From positions 1 to 64,000 of the forward strand of contig NZ_JADKRV010000013.1 in assembly GCF_015351025.1 (NCBI RefSeq): a stretch of 64,000 bases of DNA, in the 5' to 3' direction. The position numbers and the translations under genes are program-made. The stretch is from Curtobacterium sp. VKM Ac-1376 (lineage in GTDB: Bacteria > Actinomycetota > Actinomycetes > Actinomycetales > Microbacteriaceae). Within the stretch, counting starts at the first letter, position 1. Each line of letters starts with the position of its first letter. Positions 26,587 to 33,877 of the stretch are shown here, piece after piece. The notes beneath the pieces are model-generated. The model was given only the letters and a program-made list of their open reading frames with translations, was not told the DNA's origin and made no database searches.

Positions 26587-27075
26587 ATGGCACTGGAGAT
26601 CGGCTCCCTCGCGCCGGACTTCGAGCTCCCGAACCAGTTCGGTGAGCACGTCCGACTCAGCGACTTCCGCGGCAACCGTCCGGTCGCACTCGTCTTCTTC
26701 CCGCTCGCGTTCTCGTCGAACTGCACGAACGAGCTCTGCGCCCTGCAGGACAACATGGGGATGTTCCAGGACCAGCGCATCGAGCTGATCGGCATCTCCG
26801 TGGACTCGAAGGCGACGCTCCGGTCGTTCGCCGAGACGAACGGCTACGACTTCGAGCTCCTCGCCGACTTCTGGCCGCACGGTGCCGTCTCGAAGGAGTA
26901 CGGCGTGTTCCTCGAGCAGAAGGGCTTCGCCACCCGCGCGACCTTCGTCATCGACGTGCAGGGCCGCATCAAGGCCTCGATCATCACGGAGCCCGGCCTG
27001 CAGCGCGACGTCGCCGAGTACAAGGCGGCACTCGACCGCCTCGCCGCCTGCTCGGCACCCGTCCCCGTCGGCTAG
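26587..27075 (+). CDS. Peroxiredoxin, AhpE-like
   Basis: This 162-residue cytoplasmic peroxidase reduces hydrogen peroxide and organic peroxides. The family motif PXXX(S/T)XXC is present as PLAFSSNC with the peroxidatic Cys46; a second Cys, Cys51, five residues later (CTNELC) resembles atypical or mycoredoxin-coupled members. VFFPLAF is characteristic of the actinobacterial AhpE group. It is transcribed away from aceE across a 245-base gap containing a TAGCAT -10-like element near 26502. Confidence 0.9.
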   Translation: MALEIGSLAPDFELPNQFGEHVRLSDFRGNRPVALVFFPLAFSSNCTNELCALQDNMGMFQDQRIELIGISVDSKATLRSFAETNGYDFELLADFWPHGAVSKEYGVFLEQKGFATRATFVIDVQGRIKASIITEPGLQRDVAEYKAALDRLAACSAPVPVG

Positions 27076-27086
27076 CGTTCCGAACC

Positions 27087-27121
27087 CCTCCTGAGGCGCG
27101 TCCGCGCCGAAGGTCAGGAGG
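27087..27121 (+). promoter_or_regulatory. Hairpin that buries the ribosome site of the next gene
   Basis: CCTCCTGA (27087-27094) pairs with TCAGGAGG (27114-27121), with an inner GGCGC/GCGCC pair. The right arm contains AGGAGG, the ribosome site of the GTG at 27126. The same stem could also attenuate transcription after the peroxiredoxin gene. Confidence 0.6.
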
Positions 27122-27125
27122 CCCG

Positions 27126-28052
27126 GTGCACGCCATCGACACCGACCCACGTGGTCACGGGGTCGCCGCTGATGCGTACGCTCCGTACCCGGTGCGCGTC
27201 ACGCCCGGCGCCTGGGGGCTGAACCGCACGCTCGTGGAGGCCCCGACCGGACCCGTCGTCGTGCACCACCGCGCCGGCCCGGACCCGCTCCTGCTGCTGC
27301 ACGGCGTCGCCGGCTCCTGGTCGACGTGGACACCGCTGCTGCACGCCGCGGACGGGATCGGCGACCGCGGGCTGGTGCTCGTCGACCTGCCCGGCTGGGG
27401 ATCGTCGCCGGCTCCGGACGGTCCGCTCGGGCTCGACGCCGTCACCAGTGCCGTGTCGGCCGTCCTCGGTGCGCTGGGCCTCGGCGCGGTCGACGTCGTC
27501 GGGCACTCGATGGGCGCGTTCGTCGGGCTGCACCTGGCGGTGGTGGCACCCGAGCGAGTGCGGTCGCTCGCCCTGGTGTCCGGCACCACGGTCGCGACGG
27601 CCCATGCGGCTCGGCACCCGGTGCGGGCGCTCGGCACCCTGCCGGCGTTCACCCTGCTGCGCGCGGGCCTCACGGCGACCGGTGGCGCCGCTCGTCCGCT
27701 GCTCCGGGGGATCGCGCGGATCGGCCTGTTGCCGCTCGTCGCGGCGCCGGTGTTCACGCACGTGCGACGCCTGCACGCGAGCGTGCTCGAGGCCTTCGTC
27801 GAGGAGCTCCGGCCGACCCGCTTCACCGACGCGGCGCGGGCGGCGGGCGGGTACGACCTCCAGCGCTGGCGTTCGGTGTCCTGTCCGGTCACCGCCATCG
27901 CCGGGCGGGACGACGTGTTCGCGCGGGTCTCGGACCTGGAGGCCCTGCGGGAGATCGTGCCGCAGGTCCGGACGGTGTTGCTCGACCACTGCGGGCACTT
28001 CGCGCACGTCGAGCGTCCCGACGCGGTCGCCAGGACACTCGCCCTCGTCTGA
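27126..28052 (+). CDS. Alpha/beta-fold hydrolase
   Basis: The 308-residue enzyme has the alpha/beta-hydrolase triad: oxyanion-loop HGVAGSWSTW near residue 59, nucleophile Ser in VGHSMGAF (about residue 123), acid in AGRDDVF and His in DHCGHFAHVERPD. No signal peptide is evident, so it is probably cytoplasmic. The substrate is unknown; esterase, lactonase or haloperoxidase-like members share this pattern. The GTG has AGGAGG four to five bases upstream, sequestered in a hairpin. Confidence 0.87.
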   Translation: MHAIDTDPRGHGVAADAYAPYPVRVTPGAWGLNRTLVEAPTGPVVVHHRAGPDPLLLLHGVAGSWSTWTPLLHAADGIGDRGLVLVDLPGWGSSPAPDGPLGLDAVTSAVSAVLGALGLGAVDVVGHSMGAFVGLHLAVVAPERVRSLALVSGTTVATAHAARHPVRALGTLPAFTLLRAGLTATGGAARPLLRGIARIGLLPLVAAPVFTHVRRLHASVLEAFVEELRPTRFTDAARAAGGYDLQRWRSVSCPVTAIAGRDDVFARVSDLEALREIVPQVRTVLLDHCGHFAHVERPDAVARTLALV

Positions 28053-28066
28053 CCCGACGTGGATCC

Positions 28067-28197
28067 GTGTGCATGCGGCGACACCACACGAGTTGTTCGA
28101 CACGTGGATCGTCGGAACATGCACACGCACCGGATGCGTGTGCATGTGGCGACCGACCACCAGTTGTTCGACACGTGGTTCGTCGGAGCATGCACCC
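28067..28197. repeat. Two tandem copies of a 60-bp palindromic element
   Basis: Copy one is 28067-28126 and copy two 28138-28197, an offset of 71 bases. Each begins GTGTGCATG and ends CATGCAC(A/C)C, so the ends are inverted, and each holds an inner imperfect dyad TGTTCGAC/GTCGGAACA. The copies differ at few positions. This looks like a small structured or mobile-type repeat. Confidence 0.8.
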
Positions 28198-28225
28198 GCA
28201 CGGACTGCCCGGCGTCCGTGCCGAC

Positions 28226-29812
28226 TCAGGTGTGCACGGGGAACGTCGCGGCGACGCGGGAGCGCACCTCGGCGACGACGGCCTCGCGCATCGCGGGGGA
28301 GAACAGCGCGTGGTCACCGTCCTCGACGCGGACGACGGACACCGACCCGCGACGGTCGTCACCGGGGTAGCGCCGGACCGCCTTCTGCCCACCGAGCCGG
28401 TCGAACAGGGCGGCGTCCTCCGGGGCGACGATCACGACGACGTCGGTGCCGTGCTCCACGAGCGGACGGACGTGGCCGACGACCCCGCCCATCCGGTCAC
28501 GGCGGGCGATCCGGTCGCGGACGGCCTTCGGCACGAACCGGTTGTACCGCTCGCGCACCCACATCCGGGTTTCCGAGGGCGCGTCGATCGCGCGGACCCC
28601 GTCGGCGTACGAGCCGGGTTCGGCGGGGACACGGCGGTAGTCGTTCGGACTGATCTCGACGACCAGGCGCGGGGCCTCCTCGACGGCGCGGCCCGCGAGC
28701 CAGGCGCCGGCGCACATGCCGACGAGCACGAGCCGGTCCGAGGGCGTGGCGAGCGCGGTGACGACGGCGGACTGGTCCTCCACCCACTCCTGCGCGAACA
28801 GGAAGCTCCGCTCGTCCTCGTGCACGCCCGTGCTCTCGCCGGTGGCGCGACGGTCGACCCGCACGACGCGGGCGCCGTCGCGGGCGAGGGCCCGCGCGAG
28901 CTCGACCTGGTAGTCAGTGGCGCCCACCCGGTGCTCGGCGCCGCCGCTGTGCAGCACGACGACGGGGGCGTCGTGGTGCTGGGCGGACGAGACCGTCTCG
29001 ATCCCGAACAGTCCCTGTTCACCGAGCCGCACGATCCGCTCGGAGACGCGGCCGTCGACGTCGAGGACCTCGTCGAGGATGGGAGCGGTGACGGGGACCA
29101 CCGTCTCTGGTGCCCACGTGTCGAGCCAGGCCACGACGGTGTCGATGGCGGTGCCGGGGATGCGGGCGTGGACGCTCGTGCCGTCGAGGAGCTCGGCGCT
29201 GCCGGTCACCTCGGTGACGGCCACGCTGCCCAGGCCCTTCGGCGGGTTCGCCCCCGGCCGGACGAGTGCGACCGTGGGCGCGGAGCGCGGTGCGAAGGCG
29301 AGGGCCGAGAGCGCGGCGGCCTCGTCGGGGTCGACGTCGAACCCGATCAGGCTCTCGACGCCGTCGACCACACGGTCCGCACCGATCGTGATGGTCGCGA
29401 GGGCGCGCTGTCGGCGGAGCCACCCCTTGCCGGACGCCGGAGCGTCCCAGACGACGACACCGTCGGTGTCCGAGGCCGCGTTCGCCGCGACGAGCGCGGC
29501 CGAGGCGAGCCCGACGAAGGCGACCTGCTGCACCCCGGTCGTACGGAGCACGGCGGCGGCATGGCGCGCCGACCGGACCTGCGCGTCGGGGCTGGTGTCG
29601 GGTGCGCCGTCACCACGTCCCGACGGGTCGTAGCGCACGGAGGCGATGCCACGGGCCTCCAGACGGTCGGCCAGCAGGCGGAGCGTCCGGTACGCGATGA
29701 CGCCCTCCTGGCCGAGCGGCGGGCAGATGACGACGCCGGCACGGGCGGTTGCCGGCAGCTGGACGGCGGCGCGGAGGGCCGGTGTGCCGGACCAGCCGTG
29801 CAGCGTGGTCAC
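28226..29812 (-). CDS. Duplicated alpha/beta hydrolase of the carrier-protein cluster
   Basis: The 528-residue protein is two alpha/beta-hydrolase halves in a row. The first (about 25-235) has CPPLGQE at 30-36 and YDPSGRGDG at 61-69, but its nucleophile elbow reads GLASA (101-105), without Ser or Cys. The second (about 280-528) has VLHSGGAEHRVG, RVDRRATGES and the elbow GMCAG with Cys367, and a likely catalytic His501 in EDGDHALF. This resembles exosortase-A-system-associated hydrolases, which also come in pairs and use GLC-type elbows. Its GTG overlaps the ligase stop (GTGA), so it is the last gene of the operon and a good candidate for release or transfer of the carrier-bound product. Function is inferred. 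Confidence 0.8.
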   Translation of the reverse strand: MTTLHGWSGTPALRAAVQLPATARAGVVICPPLGQEGVIAYRTLRLLADRLEARGIASVRYDPSGRGDGAPDTSPDAQVRSARHAAAVLRTTGVQQVAFVGLASAALVAANAASDTDGVVVWDAPASGKGWLRRQRALATITIGADRVVDGVESLIGFDVDPDEAAALSALAFAPRSAPTVALVRPGANPPKGLGSVAVTEVTGSAELLDGTSVHARIPGTAIDTVVAWLDTWAPETVVPVTAPILDEVLDVDGRVSERIVRLGEQGLFGIETVSSAQHHDAPVVVLHSGGAEHRVGATDYQVELARALARDGARVVRVDRRATGESTGVHEDERSFLFAQEWVEDQSAVVTALATPSDRLVLVGMCAGAWLAGRAVEEAPRLVVEISPNDYRRVPAEPGSYADGVRAIDAPSETRMWVRERYNRFVPKAVRDRIARRDRMGGVVGHVRPLVEHGTDVVVIVAPEDAALFDRLGGQKAVRRYPGDDRRGSVSVVRVEDGDHALFSPAMREAVVAEVRSRVAATFPVHT

Positions 29813-30789
29813 AGTGCCAGGGCCGCACGGGCCGACGCCGGCCAGGCGTCGACGTCCGTGCCGTGGGCGGCGAACAGGGCGATGGTGATGCGCTCGAGGC
29901 CGAAGGCGAAGCAGGCGCTGTGCGCAACCTCGCCGTCGGCGGTGCGGATGCCGAACGACGCGCCGAAGTGGTCCTCGTGCAGGTTGGCGGAGCTGATCGC
30001 GGTGGCGTCGTGGTCGGGGCCGTACACCGGGGTGACGAACTCGAACTTGAGGGCCTGCTCGACCTGGTTGCGGGCGAGCATCTGCCCGACGCGGCCGAAG
30101 AACGGGTCGTTCGCGGGGACGACGTCGATCTCGAGCCCGAACGACTCGAGCAGGGCACGCACCACCGGGATGCTGCCGTCGCGGTGGGCCGCGGCCGACG
30201 CCGGCGTGCCGATGTGCACGAACTCGTGCATGTGGAAGGCCTGCAGGCGCATCGGGTCGAGCGAGGGCTCGCGGCGGAAGGAGTCGCCGAGGATGTCGAA
30301 GAACCGGCCCTGCTGCGGCACCGTGTCGCCGACCAGACCGTAGACCGGGTGGCAGACCGCCGGGGTGAGCATGAGGTCGGCCGGTTCGAGGAATGTCTCC
30401 CAGCGCTCCCCGCGCTCACGGGCGGCGAGCAGGGCGCGGTGGGTGCGATCGTCGCCGGTGAAGCCGGAGATCGACGCGGCGAGGTCCGGGAAGGACGCGA
30501 TGTAGTCGGTGCGCTCGAAGGCCGCGAGCGGTTCGACGGGCGGGAACCGGAGGACCTCGGCACCGAGGCCGGCCTGGCTGCGGACGGCCGCGGCGTCGAC
30601 CGCCGTGTACACCCGCTCGAACACACCCGTGCGGCCGTAGAGCCCGGGGGTGCCGAGGTCGAGGAGCACGCCGCCGGCGAGCAGGCGGGCGCGGAGCGCG
30701 GCGCGGGCGGCGTCGAGGTCGGTGCTGGTGCTGGTGCTGGTGGTGCTGGTGGTGCCCGTGGTGGTGCTGGTGGTGCCCGTGGTGGTCAC
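29809..30789 (-). CDS. Amino acid:[carrier protein] ligase (class II aaRS-like)
   Basis: The 326-residue protein matches the stand-alone seryl-tRNA-synthetase-like enzymes that activate a small amino acid with ATP and load it on a carrier protein instead of tRNA. Visible features are motif 2 (FRRE at 171-174 with following PSLDPMRLQAF), motif 3 (GLERITIALF near 297) and the three zinc ligands Cys146 (TPAVCHPVYG), Glu189 (HMHEF) and Cys293 (ACFAFG). There is no tRNA-binding domain. Known members load Gly or Ala; the substrate here is not certain. The first 23 residues are a Thr/Ser/Gly-only tract encoded by a repeat. GTG 30789 overlaps the flavoenzyme stop (GTGA) with GGAG upstream. Confidence 0.9.
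   Translation of the reverse strand: MTTTGTTSTTTGTTSTTSTSTSTDLDAARAALRARLLAGGVLLDLGTPGLYGRTGVFERVYTAVDAAAVRSQAGLGAEVLRFPPVEPLAAFERTDYIASFPDLAASISGFTGDDRTHRALLAARERGERWETFLEPADLMLTPAVCHPVYGLVGDTVPQQGRFFDILGDSFRREPSLDPMRLQAFHMHEFVHIGTPASAAAHRDGSIPVVRALLESFGLEIDVVPANDPFFGRVGQMLARNQVEQALKFEFVTPVYGPDHDATAISSANLHEDHFGASFGIRTADGEVAHSACFAFGLERITIALFAAHGTDVDAWPASARAALAL
30721..30786 (-). repeat. GGTGCT/GGTGCCCGT tandem repeat inside the ligase start
   Basis: The coding DNA right after the ligase start is built of GGTGCT, GGTGGT and GGTGCCCGT units on the plus strand. All units are multiples of three, so slippage would change tract length without breaking the frame. Confidence 0.8.
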
Positions 30790-31961
30790 AGGATCACTCC
30801 CGTCATGAGTGCGAGGTCGGCGTCGTTCTTGAGGAGACGGTCGTTGCTCACCATGACGGCGGCACCGTGGGCGTCTCGGAGGTGTCGGGCGATGCTCATC
30901 GGGCCCGAGGCCGCGTAGCCCGCTATCCCGACGATGCGCAGCGCCTTGGTGACGATGTCGGTGACGCGCTCGGACGCACCGATCTTGAGGGCGTTGGCGG
31001 CGAGGGCGTAGGCACTCGAGGTGAGGACGTCCGGGTCGTCGGCAGCAGCGTCGAACCGTTCGGCCGCGTGGCGCACCGAGTCGGCGAGGGCCTGCAGCTC
31101 GACCAGGACCTCGGCGAGCCGGAGCGCTCCCGGCGGTGTGGTGCCGATGGCCGCACGCGCCTGCTTCCGCACCGCACTGCGGGCCCGCTCGGTCGCGGAC
31201 ACCGCGATGCCGAGCCAGACCGACGCCCACAGCACGTGCGACACGGGCAGGACCGTCTGTGCCGAGATGGTGGCGTAGTCGTCGTGGAACACCCGGTCGG
31301 TCGTGGTCTCGGTGTCGAGGACCCAGCCGTTGCTGCACGTGCCGCGGAGCCCCATCGTGTCCCACGTCGAGGTCTGCGACAGGATCATCGTGTCGGTCCG
31401 GCAGATCACGAGGCGTTGGTCCGACGCGGGTGCGTCGGGGTCGCGGCGCGCGGTCACGAACACCGCGTCGGCCTCGGTCGCGTACGAGATCACCGGCGCG
31501 TCCTTGCGCAGGCGGATCCAACCGCCGTCGGTGGCTTCGATCGCACATGTGGAACGGCGGGCGTCGCCGCCGACCCCGCGCTCCGTCGTCGCCGAGGCGA
31601 CGAGCGCGCCGGACCGGACGGCCGCGATCGTCTGCTGCACGCCGGCACCGTCACCGCCGTGCCGCCACAGCGCCATGACCTGGCCCTGGTGCATCGCGAA
31701 CACCATGCCGGTCGAGGCGCACGCGCGACCGAGCTCGGTCGCGATCGCGGAGAGCTCGGAGACCGTCGCACCCTCGCCGTCGAGCTCGAGCGGGACCGCC
31801 GCCGCGAGCAGGCCGTACTCGCGCATCGCGGCGATGGCCTCGCGCGGCGGGCGGGCGTCGCGGTCGACCTCCTCGGCGAACCGCGCGGCGACCTCGGCCA
31901 CGGCGGCGGCACGCTCGGCGAAGCGGTCGACCACCGACGGCGGGGGGAGGGTCAGGGTCAC
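30786..31961 (-). CDS. Acyl-CoA-dehydrogenase-fold flavoenzyme
   Basis: The 391-residue protein has the acyl-CoA dehydrogenase domain order: helical N-terminus with LLAAAVPLELDGEG, beta domain with LVASATTERGVGG and DTMGLRGTCSNGWVLD, and a C-terminal helical domain with KALRIVGIAGYA and SIARHLRDAHGAAVM. At the place where many family members have the catalytic Glu of the EGT-type motif it reads VSNDRLL, so it may use another base or be an FMN/FAD-dependent oxygenase of the DszC type. It lies between carrier and ligase genes, coupled to both by GTGA overlaps, so the likely substrate is the aminoacyl-carrier thioester. GTG 31961 has GGAG upstream. Confidence 0.87.
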   Translation of the reverse strand: MTLTLPPPSVVDRFAERAAAVAEVAARFAEEVDRDARPPREAIAAMREYGLLAAAVPLELDGEGATVSELSAIATELGRACASTGMVFAMHQGQVMALWRHGGDGAGVQQTIAAVRSGALVASATTERGVGGDARRSTCAIEATDGGWIRLRKDAPVISYATEADAVFVTARRDPDAPASDQRLVICRTDTMILSQTSTWDTMGLRGTCSNGWVLDTETTTDRVFHDDYATISAQTVLPVSHVLWASVWLGIAVSATERARSAVRKQARAAIGTTPPGALRLAEVLVELQALADSVRHAAERFDAAADDPDVLTSSAYALAANALKIGASERVTDIVTKALRIVGIAGYAASGPMSIARHLRDAHGAAVMVSNDRLLKNDADLALMTGVIL

Positions 31962-32257
31962 GAGGCGAGCTCCGCCGCAGCGATGATGGACTCGACGGTG
32001 GCGAAGGTCGCGCGGTTGAGCACGGAGTCCGGGAACTCGACGTCGAGTTCGGACTCGACCGCCAGCATCACGTTCACCGTGGCGTGCGAGGTCAGCCCGA
32101 GGGCGTACAGGTCGGCGATCGAGGCGACGTCCCACGCGTCCGCGGTCAGTCGGCCGTGGTCGGCGAGGGCGCGGCGGACGGCCCGGTCGGTGGCCGGGTC
32201 GGTGATCGTCGCGGTGGTGCTGGAGGGGTTCGGGTCCTGTTCCATGACGGCAACCAT
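31958..32257 (-). CDS. Stand-alone carrier protein of the aminoacyl cluster
   Basis: The 99-residue acidic protein has the carrier-protein motif DLYALGLTSHATVNVML with the phosphopantetheine Ser57, followed by ELDVEFPDSVLNRATFATVESI. GLTS in place of the GxDS of AcpP, and EFPD after it, match carriers that partner aaRS-like ligases. ATG 32257 has no ribosome site; a second in-frame ATG lies four codons in. It heads the operon carrier-flavoenzyme-ligase-hydrolase and would need the phosphopantetheinyl transferase encoded 102 bases upstream. Confidence 0.9.
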   Translation of the reverse strand: MVAVMEQDPNPSSTTATITDPATDRAVRRALADHGRLTADAWDVASIADLYALGLTSHATVNVMLAVESELDVEFPDSVLNRATFATVESIIAAAELAS

Positions 32258-32359
32258 AAGGAGGACCGGGCCTCGGGAAACCGCCGTGCGGATGCGTGAA
32301 ACCGCACGCCGCCCGCACAGCTCTGAGCCGATGTACAGGAATGCGGCGCGTCGGCCCCG

Positions 32360-32737
32360 TCAGCGCTCGGACACCGCCACCGCCGTGGCCAGCGCAAGCC
32401 CGCGTTCGTGGGCCAGGGAGACGGCGATCGGGCCGCACCCGATCGACTCGGCCAGCGCTGCGGCGGACCCGGACAGCTCCACCGTCGGCGCGCCGCTCGC
32501 GTCGAGCACGATGGCCACGTCGCGCAGGGGGACCGCCTGCTCGGGTGCCGGTCGGAGCAGCTTCACCACCGCCTCCTTGCCCGCGAAACGTGCGGCGAGG
32601 CGCTCCGGGTCGTCGCCGGTGTCGGTCCGCTCGCGAGTGGTGAAGACACGGTCGAGGTACCGCTCACCGTGCGCCGTGATGCCGTCGATGACGTCCTCGA
32701 CGGCGGCCAGGTCGGTGCCGGTGCGGATGCTCGTCAT
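32360..32737 (-). CDS. 4-prime-phosphopantetheinyl transferase, AcpS-like
   Basis: The 125-residue enzyme would transfer phosphopantetheine from CoA to a carrier-protein Ser. It has the AcpS Mg-binding motifs: GTDLAAVEDV with Asp9 and RFAGKEAVVKLL with Glu55. SLAHERGLALATAVA at the C-terminus matches the last strand of the fold. Its place 102 bases before the carrier gene suggests it primes that carrier, though it could also be the cell's only AcpS and serve AcpP. ATG 32737 follows a TACCCT -10 element directly. Confidence 0.88.
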   Translation of the reverse strand: MTSIRTGTDLAAVEDVIDGITAHGERYLDRVFTTRERTDTGDDPERLAARFAGKEAVVKLLRPAPEQAVPLRDVAIVLDASGAPTVELSGSAAALAESIGCGPIAVSLAHERGLALATAVAVSER

Positions 32738-32743
32738 GGGTGC

Positions 32744-32749
32744 AGGGTA
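32744..32749 (-). promoter_or_regulatory. -10 element of the leaderless transferase gene
   Basis: On the minus strand TACCCT ends six bases before the ATG at 32737. It faces the promoter at 32806 for the divergent pair. Confidence 0.55.
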
Positions 32750-32805
32750 CGCAGCGGTTCTCCACAGCGCATGCCCCGGACGGCATGGGCGTCGGGCGGG
32801 GTTCG

Positions 32806-32811
32806 TATGAT
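32806..32811 (+). promoter_or_regulatory. -10 element of the nitroreductase-like gene
   Basis: TATGAT is a near-consensus -10 element, 28 bases before the ATG at 32840, with a GAGGGGG ribosome site between. The -35 is not clear. Confidence 0.6.
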
Positions 32812-32839
32812 CGTCGCCAGGGACCACCGAGGGGGAACG

Positions 32840-33877
32840 ATGGCATCACCGTGGACGGGCATCATCGAGGACGCGCGGCACTACCCGTCGCCGCACAACT
32901 CGCAACCGATCGTCGTGCGGGTCGAGGACGACCGCATCGCGACCGTGTTCTACGACCTGCAGAGGGGGTTGCCGGCCGAGTCGTTCGGCATCCCGTTCGG
33001 GCACGTGTGCGCCGGGGTCTTCCTGGCGGGGCTCGAGGTCGTGGCGCGTGCGCACGGCTTCACCGTAGTCGAGCGGCTCGACCACGCCGAGATGGACTTC
33101 GGTCGTCTGGACGGCGCGGCCGACGACCACCTGCACCGGCTGGGCACGGTCGAGTTGCGTCCGCACGCGGTCACCGCCGACGACCGGGAGGCCCTGGCCG
33201 GCTTCCTCGCGCGGCGCACGTCCCGCCGGCCCTACGACGCCACCCTGGTGGACGCGTCGGCGATCGAGGCCGTGGCCGCCATCGCCGCGGCGGCGGGCCA
33301 GCGATTCCGTACCACCGACGACCGGGCGACCGTCGACGAGATCGTGCGCGTCAACCAGGAGACCCTGTTCGACGACCTGCAGCACGACGCCGTGCACGAG
33401 GAGATCCTGCACTGGTTGCGCTTCTCGAAGCGCCAGGCCGCTGCGAGCGGCGACGGGCTCTCCGCCGAGACGATGCTGATGCCCGGCCCGGTGCTCCGGT
33501 TCGCGATGGAGCACCGCGGGCTGTGGGAGGCACCCGGGGTCGGTGCCGTGTTCCGGAAGGTGTACCTGTCGACCATGCGGGGCGTGCGGCAGCTCGGCTG
33601 GCTCGAGGGACCGTTCGGCACGCCGGCCGAGTACGTCGAGGCCGGTCGCGTGTTCATGCGGATCTGGCTCGAGTTCTCGTCCAGGGGCGTCGCCGTGCAC
33701 CCGTTCGGCACCGTCATCACGAACCCGCGGTCACACGCCGCGTTCGTGGAGCGGGCGGGGGTCGACGAGTCCGACGGCCGGATGGCGTGGATGCTGTTCC
33801 GCTTCGGTCACAGCGATCCGCCGCCCCTGGCACACCGTCGGCCGGCCGCAGCCATGACCGTCGGGGGTGCGCGGTGA
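32840..33877 (+). CDS. Nitroreductase-like flavoprotein
   Basis: The 345-residue protein has the FMN-binding start of nitroreductase-fold enzymes, SPHNSQPIVVRV at about residues 15-26, and RRTSRRPYD near 127, as in Acg-like twin-domain members. The C-terminal half has RIWLEFSSRGVAVHPFGTVITNP, typical of the second half-site. It may oxidise or reduce a small substrate with NAD(P)H. It is divergent from the transferase gene and coupled by GTGA to the PaaK-like gene, so it probably belongs to the same pathway. Confidence 0.75.
   Translation: MASPWTGIIEDARHYPSPHNSQPIVVRVEDDRIATVFYDLQRGLPAESFGIPFGHVCAGVFLAGLEVVARAHGFTVVERLDHAEMDFGRLDGAADDHLHRLGTVELRPHAVTADDREALAGFLARRTSRRPYDATLVDASAIEAVAAIAAAAGQRFRTTDDRATVDEIVRVNQETLFDDLQHDAVHEEILHWLRFSKRQAAASGDGLSAETMLMPGPVLRFAMEHRGLWEAPGVGAVFRKVYLSTMRGVRQLGWLEGPFGTPAEYVEAGRVFMRIWLEFSSRGVAVHPFGTVITNPRSHAAFVERAGVDESDGRMAWMLFRFGHSDPPPLAHRRPAAAMTVGGAR

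Noticed and set aside
26339..26593. Longer AceE start
   Set aside because: The extension has no homologue-like sequence or ribosome site and overlaps the divergent peroxiredoxin start region.
28067..28197. Insertion sequence or transposon ends
   Set aside because: There is no transposase and no target duplication; the unit is only 60 bp.
27326..30343. 1005-residue open frame on the plus strand across the hydrolases and ligase
   Set aside because: It crosses three supported genes in other frames and the tandem repeat; composition is that of a shadow.
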